This document shows, piece after piece, positions 6,491 through 12,827 of a DNA stretch of 12,942 nucleotides. The notes beneath the pieces are model-generated. The model was given only the letters and a program-made list of their open reading frames with translations, was not told the origin of the DNA and ran no database searches. The DNA comes from an uncultured Eubacteriales bacterium (GTDB taxonomy: Bacteria > Bacillota > Clostridia > Oscillospirales > Oscillospiraceae). The stretch is from NCBI GenBank assembly GCA_900546075.1, contig URBH01000054.1:1-12942 (forward strand). The letters are read 5' to 3'. The translations under genes were made by a program, and so were the position numbers. Each line of letters opens with the position of its first letter. Positions within the stretch are counted from its first letter, which is position 1.

Positions 6491-7774
6491 ATGGACGAAT
6501 TATTGGAGCTTTACGAAACCATGGGAATCTCCCCTGCGGTATATGCCTACGGCGAGCGGACGCTGGAGAAGCTGAAAGACCGCTTCGCCGCCATTGACCA
6601 GGTTGCGGAACACAATCAGGCCAAGGTGCTGTGGGCGATGCAGAAAAACCGGGTCTCCGCCGCCTGCTTCGCCGCTACCACCGGCTACGGCTATGACGAT
6701 TTTGGCCGGGACAATCTGGAGCGGGTTTATGCCGATGTGTTCCACACCGAGGCCGCGCTGGTGCGCCCCCAGATCACCTGCGGCACCCACGCCCTCACTG
6801 TCGCCCTCAGCGCCAATCTGCTGCCCGGGGATGAGCTACTCTCCCCTGTGGGTATGCCCTACGACACCTTGCAGGAGGTCATCGGCATCCGGGAAAGCCC
6901 CTGCTCTCTGGCGGAATACGGCGTTGCTTACCGGCAGGTAGATCTGCTCCCCGACGGCAGCTTTGACTATGACGGCATCCGTAAGGCCATCAACGAAAAG
7001 ACGAAGCTCATCACCATTCAGCGCTCCAAGGGCTACGCCACCCGCCCCACCTTCTCCGTCAGGCAGATCGGCGAGCTGATTGCCTTCTGCAAAAATGTCA
7101 AGCCCGACGTTACCGTCATGGTGGACAACTGCTACGGCGAGTTTGTGGAAACCATCGAACCCTCCGACGTTGGCGCGGACATGACCGTGGGCAGTCTGAT
7201 CAAGAACCCCGGCGGCGGCCTTGCCCCCATTGGCGGCTATATCTGCGGCACGAAAAAGTGCGTTGACCGCTGCGCCTACCGGCTTTCCGCTCCCGGTCTG
7301 GGGCAGGAGGTCGGCGCGAACCTGGGACTGATGCCGGCGCTGTATCAGGGCTTCTTCCTCGCCCCAACGGTGGTGGCAGGCGCGGAAAAGGGCGCGATTT
7401 TCGCCGCCAACCTGTATGAACCCCTGGGCTTCCGCTGCGTCCCCGGCGCCGAGGAAAGCCGCCACGACATTATTCAGGCGGTGGAGCTGGGCAGCGAAGC
7501 GGGCATGGTCGCTTTCTGCAAGGGCATTCAGGCGGCGGCTCCCGTGGATTCCTTCGCCACCCCCTACCCCTCCGACATGCCCGGCTACAGCGATAAGGTC
7601 ATCATGGCCGCCGGTGCCTTTGTTCAGGGCAGCTCCATCGAGCTTTCCGCGGACGGTCCCATCCGTCCGCCCTACGCCGTGTATTTCCAGGGCGGTCTGA
7701 CCTGGAACCATGCCAAGATCGGCATTCTCATGAGCCTGCAAAAAATGGCGGATGCCGGATTGGTAACATTATAA
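6491..7774 (+). CDS. Methionine gamma-lyase-like PLP enzyme (aluminium-resistance protein family, YnbB-like)
   Basis: A 427-residue, probably cytosolic, fold-type I PLP enzyme of the family named Met_gamma_lyase / aluminium resistance protein (Bacillus YnbB relatives). Visible landmarks are GYGYDDFGRDNLERVYADVF (65-84), RPQITCGTHAL (92-102), VDNCYGEFVE (211-220, Asp212 placed to hold the pyridine nitrogen) and GSLIKNPGGGLAPIGGYI (234-251), where Lys238 is the likely Schiff-base lysine. Family relatives are thought to cleave sulfur amino acids, but substrate is rarely proven. AGAGG lies seven bases before the ATG. The neighbours are an AbrB-type regulator and an EamA transporter, pointing to a small amino-acid or thiol module. 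Confidence 0.9.
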   Translation: MDELLELYETMGISPAVYAYGERTLEKLKDRFAAIDQVAEHNQAKVLWAMQKNRVSAACFAATTGYGYDDFGRDNLERVYADVFHTEAALVRPQITCGTHALTVALSANLLPGDELLSPVGMPYDTLQEVIGIRESPCSLAEYGVAYRQVDLLPDGSFDYDGIRKAINEKTKLITIQRSKGYATRPTFSVRQIGELIAFCKNVKPDVTVMVDNCYGEFVETIEPSDVGADMTVGSLIKNPGGGLAPIGGYICGTKKCVDRCAYRLSAPGLGQEVGANLGLMPALYQGFFLAPTVVAGAEKGAIFAANLYEPLGFRCVPGAEESRHDIIQAVELGSEAGMVAFCKGIQAAAPVDSFATPYPSDMPGYSDKVIMAAGAFVQGSSIELSADGPIRPPYAVYFQGGLTWNHAKIGILMSLQKMADAGLVTL

Positions 7775-7795
7775 ATTTGAAATTGAGGTAGAAAC

Positions 7796-8704
7796 ATGAG
7801 TTGGTTTTGGCTTTCCATTATTGCTTTGCTGTGCTGGTCCGGTTCCGATTTCTTTTCCAAGATCGGCTGCCGGGACGCATCCGACAAATACAGCCAGTAC
7901 AAAATGGTCACGGCCGTCGGCGTGATCATGGGCATTCATGCCGCCTTTGAAATCTTCGTCGGCGGCGTAGAGATTTCCTGGCAGGTCATCTGGACGTACC
8001 TGCCCGTCTCCCTGCTGTACATCGGCTCCATGACCCTGGGCTATGTTGGCCTTCGCTACATTGAGCTGTCCATCTCCTCCCCCATCTGCAACGCCAGCGG
8101 CGCGCTTGTGGCCATCATTGCCATTGTCAGCGGCACCGCCGAAAAAATGGCTGCTGCCCAGTACATTGCCATCTTCCTGGCCTGCGCCGGTGTCATCGGT
8201 CTGGGCTTTGTGGAGGCCAACGAGGACGACGAGCTTCGCGCCGCCCGGCAGGAGGCTTCCAATTACAAGTACGCAAAATCCTGGCTGGCTCTGGCTTTGC
8301 CCATTGCCTACTGCATTCTGGACGCGGCGGGAACCTTCGCCGACGATCTGGTGCTGGAAACCCTGAACGAGGATTCCGCCAACGTCGCCTACGAGCTGAC
8401 CTTTCTGGTCGCGGGCATCGTCAGCTTCATCTACACCGTCGTCATCAAGAAGCAGAAGCTGCTGCCCAAGGCGGAAGGCCCCAAGTATGTCGGCGCGGCC
8501 TTTGAGACCGCCGGTCAGCTGGCTTACATCTATGCCCTTGCCAGCGGCGAGTCCGCCCTGGCCGCCCCCATCATTGCTTCCTACTGCATGGTTTCCGTCC
8601 TGTGGAGCCGCCTGTTCCTGAAGGAAAAGCTGAGCTGGAAGCACTACACCTGCATTCTGGTCACCTTCGCCGGTATCCTGATTATGGGAATTTACGATAT
8701 GTAA
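7796..8704 (+). CDS. EamA/DMT family transporter
   Basis: A 302-residue membrane protein with about ten hydrophobic segments in two halves, as in the drug/metabolite transporter superfamily. The first half runs to about residue 138. A charged linker rich in Glu, Asp, Arg and Lys (about 140-162) separates it from the second half, which ends in the typical motif of a Gly/Leu-rich last helix (LVTFAGILIMGIYDM). Members export amino acids, metabolites or drugs, or take up sugars; the substrate here is unknown. GAGGT sits six bases before the ATG, 21 bases after the PLP enzyme stop, so it is in the same transcript and may export that enzyme's substrate or product. A terminator follows at once. Confidence 0.9.
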   Translation: MSWFWLSIIALLCWSGSDFFSKIGCRDASDKYSQYKMVTAVGVIMGIHAAFEIFVGGVEISWQVIWTYLPVSLLYIGSMTLGYVGLRYIELSISSPICNASGALVAIIAIVSGTAEKMAAAQYIAIFLACAGVIGLGFVEANEDDELRAARQEASNYKYAKSWLALALPIAYCILDAAGTFADDLVLETLNEDSANVAYELTFLVAGIVSFIYTVVIKKQKLLPKAEGPKYVGAAFETAGQLAYIYALASGESALAAPIIASYCMVSVLWSRLFLKEKLSWKHYTCILVTFAGILIMGIYDM

Positions 8705-8712
8705 TCGGCTGC

Positions 8713-8748
8713 CAAGCCCTCCGGATATTTTCCGGAGGGCTTGCTTTT
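8713..8748 (+). terminator. Rho-independent terminator after the EamA transporter gene
   Basis: A 13-bp perfect stem pairs CAAGCCCTCCGGA (8713-8725) with TCCGGAGGGCTTG (8731-8743) around a 5-base loop, followed by CTTTT. Its last bases overlap the -35 box of the traX-like gene. Confidence 0.9.
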
Positions 8749-8769
8749 CATTGGGCAGGATGATATAAT
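8741..8769 (+). promoter_or_regulatory. Promoter for the TraX-like gene
   Basis: TTGCTT (8741-8746), 17 bases, then a perfect TATAAT (8764-8769). The -35 overlaps the end of the preceding terminator. The start point near 8776 leaves about 35 bases before the ATG at 8812 and makes the earlier ATG at 8782 unlikely. Confidence 0.7.
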
Positions 8770-8811
8770 TTTGACAGGAATATGGAAAATAACCGAAAGG
8801 GGCGGAATTTC

Positions 8812-9564
8812 ATGAAAAAGGCCGCGCTTAATTCCAATCAGCTGAAGCTCATTGCCATTGCCGCCATGACCCTCGACCATCTGGTCTGGACGATCTGTCC
8901 GGGATATTCCCGGGTCTGGTGGGTGATGCTGGCACATATCGTCGGTCGGCTCACCGCGCCCATTATGTGGTATTTTGTCGCGGAGGGCTACCACTACACC
9001 CACGATGTCAAAAAATACGCCGGGCGGCTGTTCCTGCTGGCGCTCATTTCTCATTTCGCGTACAATTTCTGCTTCGGCATTTCCTTTATTCCCTTCCGCA
9101 ACTCGGTGTTTAACCAGACCAGTGTGGCCTGGTCGCTGGCATGGGGGCTGGTGCTGCTGTGCGTCAACGGCAGCGACAAGCTGAAATCGTGGCAGAAGAC
9201 CGCTATCATCCTGCTGGTCTGCGTCATCACCTTCCCCTCCGATTGGAGCTGCATCGCTTCCATGGCGATTTTGTACATCGGCACCTACCGGGGCAATTTC
9301 CGCAAGCAGATGCTCTGGATGATGTTCTGGACGTTCCTCTACGCGCTGGTCTATTTCTTCTTTATCGACCGGGTTTACGCGCTGATTCAGCTAGGCACCT
9401 GTCTGACCATCCCGCTGCTGCGGCTGTACAACGGTGAGCGCGGCTCCTGGAAGGGCATGGGCAAGCTGTTCTACGCCTACTACCCCGCCCATCTGGCCGC
9501 CTGCGGCATTCTGCGCATCGTGCTGTGGGGCGTGGACTTCGTCACCGCCGCCGGAAATATCTGA
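8812..9564 (+). CDS. TraX-like membrane acyltransferase
   Basis: A 250-residue integral membrane protein related to TraX, the F-plasmid pilin N-acetylase, and so to membrane acyltransferases. The start LNSNQLKLIAIAAMTLDHLVW (MTLDH, residues 19-23) is the family signature. After it come GRLTAPIMWYFVAEGYHYTHD with the conserved Arg-Pro-like helix, and several further helices to the C-terminus. The ATG at 8812 is preferred: AAAGGGG (8796-8802) lies nine bases upstream, while the ATG at 8782 would leave almost no leader. No conjugation or pilin genes are nearby, so a role in pilin acetylation is not supported. Chromosomal TraX-like proteins in Clostridia are common and mostly of unknown substrate. 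It is a single-gene unit. Confidence 0.88.
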   Translation: MKKAALNSNQLKLIAIAAMTLDHLVWTICPGYSRVWWVMLAHIVGRLTAPIMWYFVAEGYHYTHDVKKYAGRLFLLALISHFAYNFCFGISFIPFRNSVFNQTSVAWSLAWGLVLLCVNGSDKLKSWQKTAIILLVCVITFPSDWSCIASMAILYIGTYRGNFRKQMLWMMFWTFLYALVYFFFIDRVYALIQLGTCLTIPLLRLYNGERGSWKGMGKLFYAYYPAHLAACGILRIVLWGVDFVTAAGNI

Positions 9565-9572
9565 CACATCAA

Positions 9573-9630
9573 AAACAACGCCCTGCGGGGAGTTCAGGCT
9601 TTTGAAAGCTCTGAGCAGCCCGCAGGGCGT
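9573..9630 (-). terminator. Long hairpin terminator between the TraX-like and GIY-YIG genes
   Basis: The outer stem ACGCCCTGCGGG (9578-9589) pairs with CCCGCAGGGCGT (9619-9630), 12 bp. A smaller stem lies inside (TCAG 9594-9597 with CTGA 9611-9614, and GCTTT with AAAGC at 9598-9609). The T run appears on the minus strand, so it serves the minus-strand operon ending at 9636. On the plus strand no T run follows, so for the traX-like transcript it would be weaker. Confidence 0.8.
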
Positions 9631-9635
9631 AATCA

Positions 9636-9881
9636 TTATTCCGTTTCCCCGATCAGCGCCAGCTTTTCCTCCCGGGAAAGATGCTTGATCTCCAATTCCC
9701 GCTTCAGGGCGTCGGAGTGGGTGCCGCAGGCCTCCCGGTACTTTAGCGCCAGCGGCAATCTGCCCCGGGTGTACTTCGCGCCCTTTCCGCTGCGGTGGGC
9801 TTCCAGCCGCTTCTCCACGTCCGTCGTGATGCCGGTGTAGAGCGAGCCGTCGCCGCATTGCAGAATGTACAGATACCACAT
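9636..9881 (-). CDS. GIY-YIG domain protein, UPF0213 family (YhbQ/YazA-like)
   Basis: An 81-residue single-domain GIY-YIG protein. The two-strand signature is WYLYILQCGDGSLYTGIT (residues 2-18; Tyr5 and Tyr15-Thr16-Gly17 stand for GIY and YIG). Arg25 in VEKRLEAH and the acidic Glu in RELEIK (62-64) match the catalytic Arg and metal-binding Glu of the fold. Length is typical of the stand-alone UPF0213 group, for which DNA structure-specific nuclease activity has been proposed. It is the last gene of the minus-strand unit, 12 bases after the membrane protein stop, with a G-run ribosome site overlapping that stop. Confidence 0.93.
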   Translation of the reverse strand: MWYLYILQCGDGSLYTGITTDVEKRLEAHRSGKGAKYTRGRLPLALKYREACGTHSDALKRELEIKHLSREEKLALIGETE

Positions 9882-9893
9882 TCCGCGTCCCCC

Positions 9894-10397
9894 CTACTTT
9901 CGCTTTCCAAGCCGCTTTCCCAGCAGCTTATCCAGCAGAAAGAAGGTCACGTTCCCCAGAATCAGGAGGATAATCAGCATAACCGCGCCGATTTCTTCAA
10001 AATCCTCCGTGACCTGGGTAAGCCCGAACACCCGCAGCAGCAGCCAGTACATTACCGCCACGGACACGTTGAACAGCAGCCCTTTCCACAGCCAGCGAAG
10101 CCGCGTCTTGTCCAGCCGTGGCTTGACGATGGGATAGTAGCCCAGAAACGCGAACACCGCCGCGGCTTCCTTGTCCGGCGCCAGCAGCAGCGACAAAATC
10201 GCCACCGCGCCGTACCACGCCCAGGCAATGCGGACGCCGCAGGTGTTCAGCACGGCTTGCAGAAGCAGCGCACAGAGCATAGGGCAGACATAGGTTGCGA
10301 TGGGGATGATCGTCCCCAGGCTCATGATGACCACCGCCAGCGCCGCAAGCACCCCGCCCAGCGCCACGGACGAGGCAGGCGTCCGCTTACTTGCCAT
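9894..10397 (-). CDS. Conserved hypothetical small membrane protein
   Basis: A 167-residue protein with about five hydrophobic segments (roughly residues 10-35, 37-52, 57-75, 80-92, 105-125, 138-157) and a very basic C-terminus (GKRLGKRK). The hydrophobic, Ala/Gly-rich start with many small residues recalls substrate-binding S components of ECF vitamin transporters, but I cannot name a motif that proves it. It overlaps the end of the nicotinate phosphoribosyltransferase gene by 11 bases (start codon at 10397, upstream stop at 10387-10389). No clear Shine-Dalgarno precedes it, so it is probably translated by coupling. Its place in the pncB transcript invites a link to niacin, which is inference only. 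It may equally be an unrelated membrane protein. Confidence 0.8.
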   Translation of the reverse strand: MASKRTPASSVALGGVLAALAVVIMSLGTIIPIATYVCPMLCALLLQAVLNTCGVRIAWAWYGAVAILSLLLAPDKEAAAVFAFLGYYPIVKPRLDKTRLRWLWKGLLFNVSVAVMYWLLLRVFGLTQVTEDFEEIGAVMLIILLILGNVTFFLLDKLLGKRLGKRK

Positions 10398-11838
10398 TGG
10401 ATTTCAGCAGGCTATACTTGATGTCCCAGAGCTTCTGGCTCAGGTCAACAAAGTAGGTCTGGGGATTGTCGAAGCGCTTGACCTCATCCCACAACGTGTC
10501 CACCTGGGCAAGGCAGTAGGCACGGATTTCTTCCAGGCTTGGCAGCTTGTAAACCAGCTTGCCGTCCTTAAAAACGGGAATCTGCAATTCTCTGGCCGTG
10601 AAATTGTAGACCCTCTTGGTCTTCCAGGTGGCGTCCGGGTCGAAGATCGTCATGTCTTTGCTGTCGTCCACCACCTCGTCGTAAACCGTCAGATAGTCGG
10701 CAATGGCCTTGCCGGTGTCCTTGGCATAGAAACGGTACAGCTTCTTGTGGTGGGGATTGGTAATTTTCTCCACGTTTTCGGAAATCTTGATCTTAGGAAC
10801 CACCGTGCCGTCCGGCTCCTCGATGGCAGCCAGCTTGTACACGCCGCCGAATACCGGCTCGCTCTTTGCGGTGATGAGCCGTTCGCCCACGCCGAACATG
10901 TCGATCTGCGCGCCCTGCCGGAGAATGTCCCGGATGATGTATTCGTCCAGAGAATTGGACACGGAGATCTTGCAGTCCGTCCATCCGGCCTCGTCCAGCA
11001 TTTTTCGGGCTTCCCGGGTCAGATAGGCCAGGTCGCCGGAGTCCAGACGGATGCCGCACTTCGTGATGCCCATGGGCTTGAGGACTTCGTTGAACGCCCG
11101 GATGGCGTTGGGAACGCCGGATTTCAGGGTGTTGTAGGTGTCCACCAGCAAGGTTGCGTTGTGGGGGAACATCTGCACGTAGGCCTTGAACGCCTCGTAC
11201 TCACTGTCAAACATCTGCACCCAGGCGTGCGCCATGGTGCCGCCCGCATGGACGCCGTAGAGCTGGTCGGAAATGGTGCAGGCGGTGCCGTGGCAGCCGC
11301 CGATATACGCGGCTCTCGCGCCCAGGATGGCGGCGTCCGCCCCCTGCGCCCGGCGGGAACCGAATTCCAGCACCGTGCGACCCTCGGCGGCACGCACAAC
11401 ACGGTTGGCCTTGGTGGCAATCAGGCTCTGATGGTTCACGCACAGCAGCAGATACGTCTCAACAAGCTGCGCCTGAATGGCAGGCGCGCGGACGGTGATG
11501 ATCGGCTCCCGGGGAAAAACGGGCGTTCCCTCCGGCACCGCCCAGATATCGCCGGTAAACTTGAAATTGGCCAGATAATTCAGGAAATCCTCGCTGAAGC
11601 ATTTCCGCTCCCGCAGGTAGGCGATATCCTCCGCGTCAAAATGCAGCTCCTGAATATACTGGACGATCTGCTCCAGACCGGCCGCAATGGCGAACCCGCC
11701 CCCGTCAGGGCAACGGCGGAAAAACAGGTCAAAATAGGTTATGCGGTCGGTATAACCGTTGGCGAAGTACCCCGCGCCCATGGTCAGCTCGTAAAAATCG
11801 CAGAGCATCGTCAGATTCAGCTTGTCGTTGACAACCAT
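10387..11838 (-). CDS. pncB: Nicotinate phosphoribosyltransferase
   Basis: A 483-residue cytosolic enzyme that joins nicotinate and PRPP, with ATP, to form nicotinate mononucleotide in NAD salvage. Visible landmarks: DFYELTM (14-20), FDLFFRRCPDGGGFAIAAGLEQ (36-57), EFGSRRAQGADAA (158-170), GGTMAHAW (199-206, where His204 is the likely phosphorylated His), DTYNT (233-237) and RLDSGDL (264-270). Length fits the Firmicutes-type enzyme. The frame is open to 11913, but the ATG at 11838 is chosen: GAGGTG precedes it by seven bases, and the longer frame runs through the promoter. It is first gene of a three-gene minus-strand unit. It is divergent from the thioesterase gene, with its own near-consensus promoter. 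Confidence 0.96.
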   Translation of the reverse strand: MVVNDKLNLTMLCDFYELTMGAGYFANGYTDRITYFDLFFRRCPDGGGFAIAAGLEQIVQYIQELHFDAEDIAYLRERKCFSEDFLNYLANFKFTGDIWAVPEGTPVFPREPIITVRAPAIQAQLVETYLLLCVNHQSLIATKANRVVRAAEGRTVLEFGSRRAQGADAAILGARAAYIGGCHGTACTISDQLYGVHAGGTMAHAWVQMFDSEYEAFKAYVQMFPHNATLLVDTYNTLKSGVPNAIRAFNEVLKPMGITKCGIRLDSGDLAYLTREARKMLDEAGWTDCKISVSNSLDEYIIRDILRQGAQIDMFGVGERLITAKSEPVFGGVYKLAAIEEPDGTVVPKIKISENVEKITNPHHKKLYRFYAKDTGKAIADYLTVYDEVVDDSKDMTIFDPDATWKTKRVYNFTARELQIPVFKDGKLVYKLPSLEEIRAYCLAQVDTLWDEVKRFDNPQTYFVDLSQKLWDIKYSLLKSNGK

Positions 11839-11868
11839 TCTGGTCACCTCATTTTCATGTTTGCGGCT

Positions 11869-11897
11869 ATTATACAAAACCTTTCGGAAAATAGCAA
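11869..11897 (-). promoter_or_regulatory. Promoter of the pncB operon
   Basis: On the minus strand TTGCTA (11892-11897), 17 bases, then a perfect TATAAT (11869-11874). Start point near 11862, leader about 24 bases. It is back to back with the plus-strand promoter at 11907-11935, with nine bases between the two -35 boxes. Confidence 0.88.
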
Positions 11898-11923
11898 CCT
11901 TTTTCGTTGACACCTTCCGGAAG
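11881..11923. promoter_or_regulatory. Paired near-palindromes in the divergent promoter region (possible operators)
   Basis: CTTCCGGAAG (11914-11923) is a perfect 10-bp palindrome in the spacer of the plus-strand promoter. CTTTCGGAAA (11881-11890), identical at 8 of 10 positions but only partly palindromic, lies in the spacer of the minus-strand promoter. Their centres are 33 bp apart, about three helical turns. This would suit one regulator binding both, but it may be chance. Confidence 0.35.
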
Positions 11924-11935
11924 TTAGAGTATTAT
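11907..11935 (+). promoter_or_regulatory. Promoter of the thioesterase operon
   Basis: Perfect TTGACA (11907-11912), 17 bases, then TATTAT (11930-11935, 5 of 6 matches). Start point near 11942, giving a leader of about 20 bases to the ATG at 11962. Confidence 0.88.
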
Positions 11936-11961
11936 TAGATTACAGAAAGGTCGTGATACCT

Positions 11962-12348
11962 ATGGGAATTACCGTTGGCATGAAGGGCGTGGCCGGAACG
12001 CTCTGTGAGCGGGAGGACACCGCCATGGAGGTCGGTTCCGGCGATCTGCTGGTCTACGCCACCCCCTGCATGGTCGCGCTGATGGAGGGCGCAGCCTGCG
12101 ACGCCGTGGCGGAAGGGCTGGAAGAAGGCCAGACCACCGTCGGCACCGCGCTGAATATCGAACACATCTCCGCGACGCCGGTAGGACTGGAAGTCCGGGC
12201 AGAAGCGGAGGTCACCGCCGTGGCGGGAAAGGTCATCACCTTTGCTGTCCGTGCCTTCGACGAAGCCGGTGAGATCGGCCATGGCACCCACCAGCGTGTG
12301 GTCGTCAACAACCAGAAATTTCTGGACAAAGCATACAGCAAGCTGTAA
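11962..12348 (+). CDS. Hotdog-fold thioesterase, fluoroacetyl-CoA thioesterase (FlK)-like
   Basis: A 128-residue small acyl-CoA thioesterase-like protein of the single hotdog fold. It follows the FlK pattern: YATPCMVALMEGAA (32-45), with Thr34 and Glu42 where FlK has its catalytic Thr and Glu, and NIEHISATPVG (65-75), with His68 at the catalytic His place. The strands VRAEAEVTAVAGKVITFAVRAFDEAGEIGHGTHQRVVV complete the fold. The substrate is unlikely to be fluoroacetyl-CoA; relatives in gut Clostridia are widespread and uncharacterised. The ATG at 11962 is chosen over the GTG at 11953 because AGAAAGG (11944-11950) lies two bases from the GTG but 11 from the ATG. It heads a two-gene unit. Confidence 0.88.
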   Translation: MGITVGMKGVAGTLCEREDTAMEVGSGDLLVYATPCMVALMEGAACDAVAEGLEEGQTTVGTALNIEHISATPVGLEVRAEAEVTAVAGKVITFAVRAFDEAGEIGHGTHQRVVVNNQKFLDKAYSKL

Positions 12349-12379
12349 TACGATTTCTTAGCAAAAGGAGGTCATCAAT

Positions 12380-12700
12380 ATGCAAGACTATGGCGCAATG
12401 ATCCGCAGCACCTTTGAACTGGGCAGCGTCCGGGACGCGGAGCTTCTGTTCGAGACCATCGTCAAGAACGCCTTTCCCACCTACACGTTCCGCCGTCTGG
12501 AACTCATCCGCGTCCAGCAGGACGCCCCCTATCTGGAAGGCCGAAGCTGGAACCACGTTTTTGAGATCAAAAAGAGCGAGCTGGACAACTTCCCCGTCTG
12601 GGAGGTCAACTGCCACCGCGTCACCATGGGCAAAACCCCGGACAAGCAGGTGTACCTGGACTATCTGACCCTGGATTTTATCCGCTACCGGGAAGCATGA
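12380..12700 (+). CDS. Conserved hypothetical protein, 106 residues
   Basis: I do not recognise the family. The protein is soluble-looking, with no signal or membrane segment. It begins with a helical stretch (residues 1-30, STFELGSVRDAELLFETIVKN), then has alternating polar/hydrophobic segments rich in aromatic residues (FRRLELIRVQQ, WNHVFEIKKSEL, VWEVNCHRVTMG, YLDYLTLDFIRY), which suggest a small alpha/beta fold. A single Cys-His pair (NCHRV, near 80) is the only notable polar cluster. The ribosome site AAAGGAGGT (12364-12372) is excellent and the gap to the thioesterase gene is 31 bases, so both are probably co-transcribed. Base use matches its neighbours, so it is very likely a real gene. 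Confidence 0.82.
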   Translation: MQDYGAMIRSTFELGSVRDAELLFETIVKNAFPTYTFRRLELIRVQQDAPYLEGRSWNHVFEIKKSELDNFPVWEVNCHRVTMGKTPDKQVYLDYLTLDFIRYREA

Positions 12701-12712
12701 TGCGCTGCATTT

Positions 12713-12827
12713 CTTGCCTCTCCCTTTGGGAGAGGTGTCTGAGCGAAGCGAAGACGGAGAGGGTATATCACGGTGCAGTACCCTCTCAGTCACCTTCGGT
12801 GACAGCTCTCCCAAAGGGAGAGCCAAG
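12713..12827. repeat. 115-bp palindromic repeat (REP/MITE-like)
   Basis: The outer 27 bases at each end are inverted copies with 25 of 27 matching. Each arm contains its own hairpin: CCTCTCCC-ttt-GGGAGAGG (12717-12735) on the left, GCTCTCCC-aaa-GGGAGAGC (12805-12823) on the right. Inside are GTCT/AGAC (12737-12755), GTCACC-ttc-GGTGAC (12789-12803), and the inverted pair GAGAGGGTA / TACCCTCTC around the centre. The CTCTCCCTTTGGGAGAG type is familiar to me from gut Oscillospiraceae genomes (recollection, not searched). It lies 12 bases beyond the 106-residue gene and may also act as its transcript end. Confidence 0.8.

Noticed and set aside
6249..7774. Toxin-antitoxin pair with the AbrB/MazE-like protein as antitoxin
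   Set aside because: The next gene is a 427-residue PLP enzyme, not a small toxin such as MazF or PIN, so regulator is the better reading.
6836..8644. Minus-strand open frames opposite the PLP enzyme and EamA genes
   Set aside because: Gly/Ala/His-rich shadow translations without ribosome sites; the plus strand has full-length conserved proteins.
8771..8776. TTGACA just before the TraX-like gene as a -35 box
   Set aside because: There is no -10-like sequence 16-18 bases downstream; the TATAAT just upstream pairs better with TTGCTT at 8741-8746.
10300..11910. Plus-strand open frame of 536 codons opposite pncB
   Set aside because: Shadow frame: the opposite strand carries all nicotinate phosphoribosyltransferase motifs, and this one has none.
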